In this document: positions 30,616 to 41,863 of the stretch, one piece after another
Layout of the letters: every line of letters starts with the position of its first letter
Position numbering within the stretch: the stretch's first letter is position 1
NCBI GenBank assembly: GCA_964036045.1
Contig: OZ038382.1
Location: 80,265,918 to 80,329,917, forward strand
Source: Eutreptiella sp. 'Long Island Sound 2002'
Taxonomy: Eukaryota; Euglenozoa; Euglenophyceae; Eutreptiales; Eutreptiaceae
Direction of reading: 5' to 3'
Length of the DNA stretch: 64,000 bases
Made by a program: the position numbers and the translations under genes
The notes under the pieces: generated by a model
Database searches by the model: none
Seen by the model: the letters and a program-made list of their open reading frames with translations, nothing else
What the model was told of the DNA's origin: nothing

Positions 30616-31279
30616 CAATTTAGGTTCGTTCTTGGTACCTATCCCAAAAATTCTCCGAGAACTTTGACTTCACAAATCCAAAAGACAATAGGAAAAACAG
30701 AGTGCACAATGAGCAAGTAGAACACGAATACAATGCAAAATGAACAACAACTTCGCAAGGAAATGTGGATGAAGTGACTCGACGAAATCCACTTACAATA
30801 ATTCTGATAAACCCCTTCTTGTCGCGATCAATTAGGGAGAATGTAAGAAAACTTCATATTGAATCATCGTAAATCCATCTCCCTGTGATCATACAAAGAG
30901 ACCACAACAGGAATTAATATACCAACGTATATGCACTGCATGACATGACGAAACTCCAACATAACACGATACAATAGCAAACAAAACATGCATTCTCATG
31001 ACGATGCTACTCCTACTGATGGGCGGCGCACATGTACTGCAATGTGCGACGACTGTCAGTCCAGACACAATTTAAAAACTGTCGTCTCACTCCTGCATCA
31101 ATGCACTGTATTAATGTCTGCAGACAAAAACGAATAAAGCCACCTGGTTCACTCCGTAGCACAAAAAAACTATTAAAATCCTTCTCAGCTGTGCCAGCGT
31201 CTGCGACCCACGGTTCTGCGTCGCCTGTGATCTGCAGGCACCATTCCAGATGATATATGTGCCCTACGGATTCTTTACA
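30616..31279 (-). repeat. RE-1 5' LTR
   Basis: About 664 bp if it ends where the PBS starts; identity with the 3' LTR continues seven bases further, to 30609. It starts TGTAAAG at 31279 on the minus strand. It should hold the element's promoter; I could not identify a defined TATA box. Confidence 0.9.
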
Positions 31280-33891
31280 CCCTACCAAAGTAACAGTCCC
31301 CAATACATACGTTTTGAGGTCATTTTTAGAAACCTCAAAAAAGTTCCACGAGCATGTTTTAAACACAGGATTGACGTCGAAATTGAACTGACATATGGAC
31401 TGGGACCGATTGGTCAAGGAAAGGCCAACAGTCCAATGGCACAAATATGACACATAGACACTGTTGGTAGGCCATGGACAAAAAGCTGGCACAAAACTGA
31501 CCTGTGGCCTGGCTTTGCCATGGACCTGGAGTGACCTCAAGGAATTAGGAATTCTTGACAAAATTCCTAGTAAAATTCAAAGTAGTGAAACTATTTATCA
31601 GTAAGCTTCAAGTTGCTGCTCAATGTACAGTAGAGAGCACCATTGAAGCATAGGAGAAGATTCCAAGGTCCAACTACTCATAGATGTTTTACAGTTAGCT
31701 TGTAAAGCCAAGAAATGACTTGGTGGTTTTCAAGGCTCTCTATACACCTGGTTGGAGCCTTGTCAATGAACTATGCCATAGGCATGGCAAAATGGGTTCA
31801 AATATCTTCAGTATGCTATGAAGCATACCTAAATAAATCCACCTACCCAGGGTACACACCTTGGAGTGAATGAGGGTCAAGGAACACCGGAATGTGACCC
31901 AAAGAACCCAACAAACCAAGTCCTCCGACATGACACATGAAAGTTTAGTTCTCCAAAACCTTTTAGAGATCAGGATGGTTGGAGTAACCTGGACCTCGAA
32001 ATTAGACATTCAAACCAAATATGGAAACTACAGAGTCGTTGCTGTCATATGACATGATTACTGGCGTCAACGTCAACAGTGACCTAGAGGTATGACCCCA
32101 GCAAGTGAGCACATGCACAAGGAAAAGTGGGACATGAATGCCGGGCAATTTTTCCTAAGGATGAAATTCATTCAAAATGGCGCGCACAATTTCATCGATG
32201 GCAAGCAACCGAGCGTCGAATAGCTCAACACTTGTTCGTATAAATAACGTACGGATCATGTAGACCACCATGGATCCAAAGGCTGAATCAAAACTCCATA
32301 GTAGTGGCTTTCCAGGGTCACCACAAGTGAGCTCATGATTCAAAGATGGAAATTAAATTTTATCTTTTTGGAGTCAACACTCCGTACATGAGCGCAAGCA
32401 GGACAGATAAGTGCAAAAGGGAATGTAGACAAAAACTCGAACATGCAGTAACAGAAATTGGGTTCGATCTCTCCACAGGCTTCAAGAACCGAACCCGGAA
32501 AGTAAGCCCATGATCGGGTAAAAATGAGTGCCAATTGACATGAAAATGGCATAGTGAAAAAAGCTTAAAATGATTCAAAGTATTTTACGAAAAGAAGATG
32601 TCTCAGCCTGGACACGACCCAAACTATTCAAGCTTTTACTTGACTTCGGTTGCCATGATATCTTGGAGGTATCATGGCTAATTTGAGCCCATGAAAAAGC
32701 GTGTGCTCAAGTCTAAGTCACAGTAATTGAACTAGCACTTAGCCATCGGCTCAAAATTCAATGAAATACAAAACTACTTTCACTGAAGACATGCACGAAC
32801 AGAAATGATGACTAATGAGCGTAATTTGAGCCAATGGCATTGCGCACAAAGCTCCTGAGCTGGGTCCATACAATGGCCAAAAATGGCTCTGTTTGACCAT
32901 GGATCACAGCCCCACGATGGATGACCTGACCCACCATGGTCATTTAATGAATCCCAAACGTTAAATGAAATTGAACTAAGATTTGTTGGGTCCGTGTGCA
33001 CCCTCGGAAGAGGATGATAACTGTCTATTCATGGGCCAACTTATGGTACACTTGGATTTGTATTTTTATGACTCAACCTCAATAAATCTCTCATAACTTC
33101 ACATCTACTTGCAGCTCTCAGGTTCATTCAAGATACAATTAACATGGACACCTATGGCTTTCCTATGATTTTTATTTTAAAGGTTACGAATGCAGAGGCT
33201 TAAAGATATGCCCTGCTGAAGTGATCCTATGAAGTGCATAAACACTGCATGCTATGACTAGTCAAATGGGGGGCAAGGGGAAAGAAAGGCACCGTAAGGT
33301 GCCAACAATGCCCCTTTACCTCCTTAGCATACTTTTTTGCCTGGACATTGTGTCGATGCCTATTTTCTGACTTTTGCCTCACCACTTCACAGGTTTTTGA
33401 TTCTAAAGTATAATTGCGATATTACATCAAGCAACAGTGGGTTCAAATGGTCCTCGCTGGCGTTCGTTAAAAACCTTTAAATGCCAGTTCCTGGTTCCGC
33501 AATTTTGGTCGGGCGGGCGCCAACTGCCTGTATTTGCGCGAAGCGGCGGGACGCCGGTTCACGGCGGCGCCAAAGGCAAAACCCAGGTCCTGTACCTTTG
33601 CAAATTTCAGGGAAATTCGCCCACGAATATGAAGCAGTTGTAATACCCTATTGATAGGTGCAAAAGACGAAAAAATGCGCCTAGTCCCCTGAAACTTTCA
33701 ACAGATTTCGGGATTCGGGGAACTTGGAGTGAGGACCTGTTGAGGCAAGCAAAGTACAGATTGAGACCTGAAAAGGACAGGGTAAAAGATGAGTACTGGA
33801 GGACATTTGGGGGTTCTGGAGGGTTGTCTGACACCAAACACTCCCCTCCCCGGCTCAGTGCACCTACTGAGGTGGAAGAAACCACCAGGCG
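31280..33891. other. Unassigned sequence
   Basis: AT-rich compared with the elements, with frames all below about 185 codons and no family signature. A small inverted repeat (GCCATGATA / TATCATGGC) lies near 32652-32676. I see no repeat edges or RNA genes. Confidence 0.4.
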
Positions 33892-34092
33892 GTGGCAGAC
33901 AAAAAAAAACAAAGGGATGGGACTGGTGGGTGTAAAACTGTCTTAAACGGCCAACCGCTTTTTACACTCCCCTCCGCAGACCAACACCGATCTGGGTTGG
34001 CGCCTGCTCTCAATGAGAGGCAGGTGGTCGCATCAGCTTTGCAATCCCCTCCCCCGGTCAACGCCGGGAAGCAAGTTGGCGACCACTCCTGA
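33892..34092 (+). pseudogene. Fragment sharing the CKTVLNGQ peptide
   Basis: A 66-codon frame reading ...GGCKTVLNGQPLFTLPSADQ and ending in TGA. The underlying DNA near 33936-33956 matches 18261-18281 at 19 of 21 bases, and the peptide is in frame in both places. No known domain. Probably a relic of an interspersed element with a conserved coding segment. Confidence 0.3.
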
Positions 34093-34884
34093 AGAAAACT
34101 CTACCGCCAACTGGCGAGTGGACACACTATGTACACAAGAACTCTGGTGACTACCTGCAGTAGTGCTTCCCACCTCCACATATGTACAAGAGTGAAAGGC
34201 GCCGATTGCCATCAGCGTGTGAAAAAGAAGGAAAAAGGTAGCCATTCCCAGCAATGGCGAGCGGGACAGGACAGAGATGGAATGATAGAGAATAAAGTAC
34301 TATGAACTGCCTGAACCTCAGCAGCACACACAGAAACAGATCGGGGCCTTGTGCTGTCATGGTCCTGACCTGTTTAATGTACACCGGTGCGGTGCGGACG
34401 TATGTGCGCTGGCGGTGGAAGGCGTACCACCAGGAAGCTGGCATTCCCATACCTCAGGTACCTCGATGCCGAAGCACTCCAGCGTACCCTGCTGCCGTTT
34501 GCGGTTCCCGATAGGCCAGTCCCCTTTGACAGTGCTTGCGCACCAGTCTTATTGCACATTATGCCGTGCAACACCCTGGCACTGAATCAGACGAAGGCCG
34601 AAAAATGAAGTCGTAGACCCTCCTTATTCCTTGCTGTCCCTTTAGACTCGGCTGTTGACAGCCATTTTCATGCCCTGGCGAGCGCTGAGGGTTCACTTTA
34701 TTGGCTGGCACTCTTGGTCGGAGCCAAGCGAAGCCAATCCAGGTATGTGACCCCAATTGCTGCCCAGCATCGCCGAAATGCGATGCACTTCAGGACTCTG
34801 GGATACCCCAGGGCGTCAAGTCCACAGATATCACAGGAGAAGAAGGAAAGAGCGGTCGTTCAGACCAGCAGGTCCAGAGATACC
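34093..34884. other. Unassigned sequence
   Basis: Nothing recognised. By position it might include the 3' end of the element whose chromodomain fragment lies at 34885-35355, but I found no LTR partner. Confidence 0.35.
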
Positions 34885-35355
34885 TTAGAGGGAAAAAAAG
34901 AGAGAGGGAAACACCAGAGATGCGAGGTTACTCAATGCCCACTGTAGGCCGGAGACCGGCTCGGGGGCTGCAGCGACATCCAGACTGCTGTTTGGGGGTG
35001 AGTGATCTGTCTGATTCAGACCTAAAGTAGTAGCCAGGCAGGACAGTTTATAGACACCCCCAGCCTGGGCATCAGGACAGCAGATGAATCGGTCCAGCCA
35101 CAGCTTGATTTCCCTCATGAAATCAGTGGACACTGCGCCGTGGTGCCGCTGATTGTAGTCCAGCCAGTATTTATTGATCTCACGGAGGAAAGCAGTGGCA
35201 TCATGCCATTCTGGCCGCTGGAAACCCCGGTATTTCAGTCTCCAGGGGTTGGTACCTTCAAAGAGCTGCAGAGACCTCTTTGCCTTCCCTCGAGCGTTAC
35301 CCCTATACTCATGGTCCGGGACATCCACGACAACATAGGAGTTGTCGTTGAACAA
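34885..35355 (-). pseudogene. Orphan chromodomain-type integrase tail
   Basis: A 156-aa frame with DHEYRGNARGKAKRS and NPWRLKYRGFQRPEWHDATA, then INKYWLDYNQRHHG. This parallels RE-1's PWFRVKFQGFTKPEWHPVNN and DEWLQYCRNQKLD, so it is the C-terminal chromodomain region of a related but distinct Ty3/gypsy element. No integrase core lies upstream (beyond 35355 on the minus strand), so the rest is lost. It ends in a hydrophobic/Ser-rich tail that may be out of frame. Confidence 0.6.
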
Positions 35356-35902
35356 AAAAATCGATCGCGTGCACTTCGAGGAAATCCAAATGAAGGCCTC
35401 ATATTAATTACTATACAATTTCCAAAAAGTATCCTGTATTATTTTTTATGTAATTCCCACACAGCTTGACACATGTCTGCCTTCTGGAGAGGCCCCGCCT
35501 GTTGCTGTCGCAGGTCACAGCGGCAGCAGCTACCGTGAAGCTTCACAGACTGTTGGGCTGTGGCACCTGGAATCCGCAACAGACGACGCGTCAAGACAAC
35601 TAAAACCAGAGTCCGCGAATACTTGGAGCTGCAATTACTCCGAGCAGAAATTAATGAGTTCCCGAGGAAGCCTCCTCATGCGTCTTGTACCACTGCAGAC
35701 CGAGATGGGCCAACAGCGTACTGCCGTGTCGGAGGCTCTGAGACGCCACCGTGCAAAAACGAAGACACAGGCCCTTTAGTCTCTTTTGTGCAGCGTGCGG
35801 ACCGTTGCAACACAAGCCTACAAGATGTAGTGCCTGCCCTCCGACGTACGGACGGCAAATATGTACTGGCAACAAGTGTGGAGCATAACCGTTCACTGTT
35901 TT
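35356..35902. other. Unassigned sequence before RE-2
   Basis: Holds a 114-codon frame (35560-35904) with no recognised domain. No repeat edges except the RE-2 LTR that follows. Confidence 0.35.
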
Positions 35903-36660
35903 AGTAAGAAAACGTCACTACCATGTCTTTCTTGCAGTACTTGATCCAGGAAAAATGCCAATACTCCTTGGGAAGTAATAACGACTAACGCTTACTTTTT
36001 TTTATCACTCTTTCGAAGCTCTAAGTACGTTGTTCTAAGCGACTAGGGGTATAGGCCCAGGCCCCCATGAAGCTCACTCCTACCACTCAAGGGAGCGGAG
36101 ATGTCTGCCTTCATGGAGGTTATACCGAATGAGAATAGGTATCTCATGCCTTGGGCCTTGTAGGTTAAGAGTAGTGGTCTCCCACCTCAGCACCCGTATA
36201 CTCAGTTGTTTCTCCTACTGTACTTATTGGCAACCTGCTTTTTCACTCATTGTGAATTCCGTTGCTTGGCCATGCTAGCCAAGCCATATCCTGTGTCTGG
36301 CCCAACCCACTTGCCCCAGATTCCTAACCAACTCCAATGCATGTCAATGTGTGCAGATGAAGTGCCTCGATCTACTCTTGAGGCCAGATTGATGCCAGTT
36401 TTCAGTATAAAATAAATTGTTTTGTCCATATGTGATTGGAAGCTTGTATTTAAACCTGCATTGTTTATGAGCAGCCCCGCTTTGTTACTCATGCTTTCTG
36501 ATTTGGAAAGATTTATCCTGATTTCATTTCGATCAGGTGCCTGGACGTGCGCTACTCTATCTCTTTGTGGATCTCATTTTGCATTGCAGAAATTGGTCAA
36601 GGCTTTCTCTAACGAGAACAAGGATCAAGTACAAGATTGGGAAAGCCAGAAACCTTTTTC
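35903..36660 (+). repeat. RE-2 5' LTR
   Basis: Begins AGTAAGAAAACGTCACTACC, matching the LTR start of RE-3 (minus strand, 44453 and 55086), and ends just before the PBS. It shares with the other family-B LTRs the blocks CCTACCACTCAAG, GTGGTCTCCCACC and CATATCCTGTGTCTGGCC. About 758 bp. The family does not use the canonical TG...CA ends. Confidence 0.8.
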
Positions 36661-36672
36661 CGGTAGCAGAGG
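36661..36672 (+). other. RE-2 primer-binding site
   Basis: CGGTAGCAGAGG, one base different from the TGGTAGCAGAGG in RE-1 and RE-4; initiator tRNA-Met type. Confidence 0.75.
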
Positions 36673-36737
36673 AAGCTCCCTAGAACACTAAAGCACAACA
36701 CGAAGAACGAAGAACACTTTTATCTTGAACTCTGGAA

Positions 36738-38402
36738 ATGTCTGTCATGTTCAGTGCGAAAACTGTGCCGATCACAAGCACCAGATCAAAGACTGGTGAT
36801 TTGAGGACTGAACCGTCATCTACAAGTGGGATTGCGCGTGATACCGGTCCTCTAGGAGAACATACAGAACCCGGAGGAGCGGAGGACGATAATGAAATTA
36901 ATATAGACGGAGCCCGTCCAGACGCTGAGGCCCCTGGACTAACGCAGGTGAACCTCAAACGCGTTGAAGACAAGGAACCCGTGGCCCCCGCCTCAGCTTC
37001 TGTGGTGTCATCCCTTTGCCTGTCCGTGACCACGCGTATTCCTAGATTCGAGGAGATGGCCAAAGTGGCCAATGTCAAGGTCAAAGCCTGCAGAAGAGCA
37101 GCAAGGAAAGGAAAAGGAAAGGATGTGGTCTTGGGTCTGATGTTGGGGGCCGAGTGGGGCGATAACACATTCAGGATACGTTATGGCGAATGCGAGGTGT
37201 TGGCGTCAGCCCATTTGTCAGAGTGGGAACCGGACTGGGTGTCCAAAGAACTCACGCCTTCGAAGGAGACGAAGGAGCCTGAGTGCTTGGAGCGAGTACC
37301 CTCTCCAAGAGGGTTGGCTCCACAACCTACATGCGTAGAACGAGGTTTGCCCCCACGCATGGCAGCACCTAAGCTGGGTCTCGATGAGACCATGGAGCTG
37401 CTTTCCCGGGTCCTGGGTGTAGGTGATGAAGACCCGGACCTAAGAGGCCTGTCGGCAGCACTCAAAGCAAAACTGGGGCTCTCCGAATAAAACAGTTCTC
37501 CCCCAATTATGTTTCCTTGTGTGGAACTGTTTACCAGGGATCTGAAGAGCTGCAGAGGCATCCGCAGCTCTCCTATGGACACCTGTCCTAGCGGCTCGCA
37601 CGCCTATCTGAGGACTGTGCCTGTCTGTAGTGTAGGTGACACGACAGAGGCTGAGATGAAGAGCTATTGCCATGCTGCACTAGCGCCATTGGCCACCAGA
37701 CACCCCTCATCCCCTTCAGGTGGAACAGGTGACCTGGGTGTACCAGGTAGGGTACCAAAGGCCATCGCCAGGGCAAAAATTCGGATCGACCTCCCGGAGT
37801 TCGATCCCAAACACCTGCCCTAGTGGGCTGAGGTGTTCTCCGAATTTTTACTCCTCACGGGTCAGCAACATGCTGACGTCAGGACTAAGTGCACAGTTAT
37901 CAACAAGTTGTGCAAAAAGACATTTCTTCATTGGCAAGTGAAGACCGCCATCAGGAAGAGCTCCAACCGGGGCGACTTCCTGAAGAGACTGGAACAGATG
38001 TACCCAGTCTATAGGACGGACCTGAGTGTCCGTACTGAAATTGAAGAGTTGCCTTCACTCCCCGAAATTCGTTATAGCTGCTCTTATCTCAGAGTTTGTG
38101 GCGCAGCTGGGAGAGCTCATAGGGCGTATAAACCCCACGTCCTATGGGCCTACAGAGCTTCACCTTTGGCGGGTAGGATGCCTCCAAACACTTGGGAGTG
38201 CTGCAGGGAGACTTCCGAGAGGAATGCTGGAACGCATTCCTATGATGACCTGGTCGATATGTTGATGCAGTTGGCCATGGAGAGGGAGAAAGACTCTCAC
38301 ATGGACAAGTACATGCGCAAGCATCTGCGTAGGGAAACCGCTGTTGAAAAACATACTGGAGGGAGGTCGCCTGAACCCCATTCTAACCCTGGGAAGGGCT
38401 GA
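36738..38402 (+). pseudogene. gag: RE-2 Gag (broken)
   Basis: ATG 36738 opens a 250-codon frame (MSVMFSAKTVPITSTRSKTG...) to 37490, homologous to RE-4 from 57707. It continues in shifted frames: 37509-37823 (ending LPEFDPKHLP, then TAG where RE-4 has CAG, Gln) and 37833-38402. Conserved Gag landmarks in all three copies: LTGQ..ADV, LKRLEQMYPVY, RTEIEELPSLPE, TSYGPTEPHLW in RE-4, and HSYDDLVDMLMQLA. This is a capsid-type Gag specific to the family. At least three disruptions rule out function. Confidence 0.75.
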
Positions 38403-38412
38403 GGTGGACAGT

Positions 38413-38953
38413 TGAAGCACATGAAGGAGTGTCCCCCCTCCAAAGGTAAAGGGGCTCTAATCTTTTCTACTACCGTCCTACAGAGGATAGGGGGGGACCC
38501 TGTCACGCGCCCAACTGTGATGGGCGGAGTGCTTGCCTGCTCCAACTGCAGCGCAAGCAGAAAACTACAAATGGTAAAGAGGTGAAGCACCAGGACCATT
38601 TCGGCTGCACGACAACTTGCAGATATTGCGGCAAGCGCCAGCACTATGAGGATGCATGCCACATAAAACAGCGCGAATCGGAGAAACTTAAGAAAGCAGA
38701 ACAAGAACGGCGTAGGAATGCTGGTAAGGGTAAACCGGAGCGGGGAGGCCACAATCCTCGCGCCCTCCCCGGAGAGGGTAACCCTGGTGGAGGGCGAAAG
38801 TCCATAGGCCCCCCCCCCCTGGTGGAATAGGAGCACCCGACCCCACACCCAAGGGTGAGCAGCCGGCTGCCAAGCGGGCTATCGCCTTGATCCCCAGCGC
38901 TGGCGGCGCCGAGAAGGGCGGTAACGCCAGGAAGCGCAAGCTCAACTGGCACT
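38413..38953 (+). pseudogene. gag: RE-2 nucleocapsid region, 5' part
   Basis: Frame 38582-38830 has the zinc knuckle C-RY-C-GKRQ-H-YEDA-C (CCHC, 4 and 4 spacing) followed by basic residues, matching RE-3 and RE-4. Upstream, in another frame, the family's earlier Cys-rich segment is recognisable (GGDPVTRP corresponds to GGPCHAP). The coding region is cut at 38953 by the DNA transposon; its last codons resume at about 40532. Confidence 0.65.
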
Positions 38954-39290
38954 TTACACCTTTGATTTTACCGGGCAAAAAGTGGCCAAAACTATGAATG
39001 TCCCGCTGACAGGTTCCATTGATTTAGCTCTTAGAGTTTTATCAACCTCTTTGTCAGCTGTACCAATTTTCTGTGTGTTTGTTCTTCTCATGCACTGTTA
39101 TTGTAGGTAGTAGGCTGTGAAACCTTTGGAATGTGCAACGGTTGGTTCAACCTTTCCGGTTGCTTTTGTGCATATTTGAATCATCTTTCCGACATCCACT
39201 GTGCGTCTCAGATGTTTCTGCCAAACAATACTAGATAGTGTGTTTCTGCATGCTTCCAAGCAGTTTTCACGGTGAAAAAGTATGCCAGGG

Positions 39291-39708
39291 ATCGTCGAAC
39301 CAAACCTCGCTCCAGTCGGCGTGACGATTGGTTCGACGTTTAGACTCCGGCTGCTTTTGTTCATATTATTGGACTGTCTACAACATCCACTCTGTGTCTC
39401 AGACCTTTCTTCCAAGGAATAATAGAACTTTATTTTCTGCATGCTTCGACCCCGTTTGCAGAGTGAAAAAATGTGGAACCAATCGTCGAATCAAACGTCG
39501 CACCAATCGGCGCGACGATTGGTTCGAACAATTTGCAGACAATTTGGGATGTGCAACAAAATCTGAAACTGAAATCGAATCGAGGCACCATTCTTAACCT
39601 TCCTCTTAGTCTGAAGCCCTGCTCTTCTTCCTCTTTGCCGGTGGCAACATTGCAGCCAAATTGTCGAATCAAACGTCGCACCAATGGGCGCGACGATTGG
39701 TTGGACGT
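39291..39708. repeat. Three spaced self-complementary repeats inside the transposon
   Basis: About 47-bp units centred on ATCGTCGAA.CAAACGTCGC and CGACGATTGGTTCGA occur at 39291, 39482 and 39660, roughly 191 and 178 bp apart. In each, the start and end pair as inverted repeats. The intervening sequence is also partly repeated (CTGCATGCTTC, GTGTCTCAGA). The minus strand of each encodes a PIVAPIGATFDSTI-like peptide. These could be transposase binding sites or nested palindromic inserts. Confidence 0.65.
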
Positions 39709-39754
39709 CTAGTTTCTGGTTCCTTTGGTTCAGATTGTAAGACTGTGTTACACA

Positions 39755-40225
39755 TACCTCACCATCATACCTCACCATCAGCACCGCGTCGTCAATCACC
39801 ACTTCAAACGTCTCCTCGGTGGTGCCTGGACCGACCCGTAGAGCAGTGCACTTGCTCTTGGACCTAGCCGGATGTTCCCCATCAAATTTTGCAATTGCAT
39901 CAGTCAAGGTCTGTGGGATGCAGGAGAGCTCTGACACTGCACCTGAGACATCTGTCCATTTGAACATCGCCTGACGATGTAACACACTTGCAAAGGTGTT
40001 GAAGATTTCGCTGCTGTCCAAGGTCACTTGTGTAGGCGAAAGGTCGGGGTCCTCGTCGTCCTCGTCTTCTTCTTCCTGTTCCTCCTCTTCCTGTTCTTCA
40101 TCTCCAGCTTCTTCCTTGGCGTCTTCAAGCTCTGATTCCTGCTCAGCTCGAACGTCGACCTTGACCTTTTCTGATGATGACGAAGAAGAGGATGTACTGT
40201 CGTCTGTACTGTCGTCAGAGAACAT
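39755..40225 (-). CDS. Acidic Ser/Glu-rich ORF in the transposon, probable first exon
   Basis: ATG 40225. Residues 1-65 are very acidic (Ser run, then Glu/Asp runs such as EEQEEEEQEEEDEDDEDPD). A compact, protein-like segment follows (TDVSGAVSELSCIPQTLTDA, EETFEVVIDDAVLMVRYDGE). At about 39755 the minus strand reads GGTGAG|GTATGTG, a good 5' splice site, after which the frame enters the hairpin repeats. I therefore end the likely exon there; the raw frame continues to 39491 (244 aa in all). No family recognised. It could be the transposon's own protein or a captured host exon. Confidence 0.45.
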
Positions 40226-40553
40226 CCTTAGGCACAGCTAAGCAAAAAAAGCAGAAACAGGCGCAAATCAATCAACAGACCAATCTGTGCGACGTTTTAT
40301 TGGTTTTTCTGACAGAACAACTGTAACGTTACAACGAACCAGGATTATCAAAGTGATTGTTAAATCAGGCGGAATTAAACGTTTCGGGCACAGGTGTTGA
40401 CATTGCGGCTGCAAATTCAAATGTCCTGCTGATTTGGTGCGATGATTTCGTCGATCGACGATCTGGCGACCAATTGTGCGGTATTTCAGTTATGGCCGGA
40501 CTACTCCCCGTAACATCATAGGTGTAATCGCCAGGCTGCTGGGTTGGATGTGA

Positions 40554-41072
40554 AGTTCCCTGAAGAGGGATAGGGGGGCGGCTCCGAGGATCAGGATTTG
40601 ATTTTCTGGATCACCGTTAAGATAGATGATCAAGTTTACAAGGCGGTCTTGGGCACGGGTGCCACGCCTTCGATCCTGGCCCGCAGATTGCTAAAGCTAG
40701 CCAAGATCGGGAAAACCAAAGCCGTGGCCATAAGGATAGGGGATGGGAGAACGATCCATCCCCTCGGGGGGATCACATGACCGTATGTCTGGCGATGAAC
40801 AGGTGACTGAGCGCTGCAAAGTGCTTGACACCGACGCCTTTGACATTGTCCTTGGCACAGATTTTCTGCGCCGTAGCCCCCAGGTGAAACTGTTGTCTTT
40901 GCAACGTCCCTATGCCCTACACTGTGGCGTCGGCAGTGGCCTTTTCTCTCTCCCTCTGAAGCTGTCAGGACGAAAAGAATCCGGTCTACACCACGTGAAC
41001 CGGTTTTATCAAACTGAAAATTATCAGTTGGTTCCACCCATCTTGGAAATGGACTGGCCGCCCTGCAGGTAG
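40554..41072 (+). pseudogene. pol: RE-2 protease region with lost catalytic Asp
   Basis: After nucleocapsid residues ...KFPEEG comes TAG (40571-40573), then in the same frame GGGSEDQDLIFWITVKIDDQ leads into the retropepsin. The active-site motif reads LGTGATPS; RE-3 has LDTGATLS, so the catalytic Asp is now Gly. The flap/second half (DAFDIVLGTDFLRRSPQVKL) is in another frame (40743-41072). Inactive. Confidence 0.75.
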
Positions 41073-41863
41073 CAGCATATGATGCAGCTCTATTGATCGC
41101 CATATATCAATAACACTTATCGCTTCTACTGGAGATCGACGGGGTTGTGCTATGCTGACCCCCCTGATTCTTCCAACTCCATAAGGTGATGACCAAAGTT
41201 GCCCTAGAAGGAGCGAGAATGGTGCTCTGCGCCCCGACTGGGGTACCACAGGGGGACACGCCTATTGGAGGCGCCTGTTGGACGGTATGACAGTGGGAAG
41301 AACTAAACTCCCCGACGGCCCAATGTACGTTCCTGAAGACTCTCATGAGACTATGACCGCCCCTGAAAAAGGCAGTTACTTGTCCATCGTAAATGGCTCT
41401 CTAAACCTGGTAACGGTGAGTGACCTTGACCAGGTAGTACTCAAGGAGTTGATGGCAGAAAAACCGAGGCCTTACCCTCCTGGATCCTAAGAAAAGATTC
41501 AAGTACTCTTCGGTCACCACTACGACCGTTGAGTGCTCCGATGAGCAGGAGACTCCAGCAGTCTCTACTCCCTTGGCTGCCGCTGACGACCACCTCTGTG
41601 AGTTTGCTAGTGCAATACCACCGATGGACCCGGTGGTGCTTACACTGAAGCACAGCGCCTTCTTGCCGCAGCTGCTTATGGATGAAGTGAACTTTCGTGA
41701 GTCCACCCTTGGCAGGTCCCATGACCACGCTGTGTTCTCAATGCGGGTCACATATGGCCCTACAGGTCAGGTAGCTGGCACTAAATCCTCACCCAACAAC
41801 CTGCCCGTCTCTTGGTACGACGTAAAGGATCTCCAGCAGGTTCTACATATGACTAATGTATGA
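41073..41863 (+). pseudogene. pol: RE-2 Dam-like region and linker (broken)
   Basis: Corresponds to RE-3 50658-51650 and RE-4 60420-61200. QHMMQLY, the TYRFYW block and YADPP (41151-41165; NPPF in RE-3/RE-4) are recognisable across frame breaks and stops. Frames 41278-41490 and 41573-41863 keep MTVGRTKLPDGPMYVPED and LKHSAFLPQLLMDEV. Homology with RE-4 stops at about 41855, where unrelated sequence begins. Confidence 0.65.

Larger units (their letters stand above)
18989..31279 (-). mobile_element. RE-1: full-length Ty3/gypsy LTR retrotransposon (chromovirus-like)
   Basis: Two LTRs (18989-19659 and 30609/30616-31279) in direct orientation enclose, on the minus strand, a PBS (30604-30615), ORF1, gag, protease, extra domain, RT, RNase H, integrase with a chromodomain-like tail, and a PPT (19660-19669). 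The order PR-RT-RH-INT defines Ty3/gypsy. The LTRs differ at roughly a dozen sites by eye, implying a fairly recent insertion. I could not find a target duplication: the left flank ends AGAAG and the right begins CCCTA. About 12.3 kb is long for the group, because of ORF1 and a large PR-RT linker. Confidence 0.92.
38954..40527. mobile_element. DNA transposon inserted in RE-2
   Basis: RE-4 reads continuously across this point (CAACTGGCACT...CAGGCTGCTGG), but RE-2 is interrupted by 1574 bp with inverted ends: TTACACCTTTGATTTTAC at the left, and the reverse complement of the right end reads TTACACCTATGATGTTAC (16 of 18, extending to about 19 of 22). I find no clear target duplication. The interior has an acidic ORF on the minus strand and three spaced hairpin-like repeats. 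Superfamily undetermined; no transposase catalytic motif is visible. Confidence 0.7.

Noticed and set aside
32680-32850. Possible dinoflagellate spliced-leader relics (TTTGAGCC-like)
   Set aside because: Only short partial matches; no CCGTAGCCATTTTGGCTCAAG-like sequence precedes eIF3i or any ORF.
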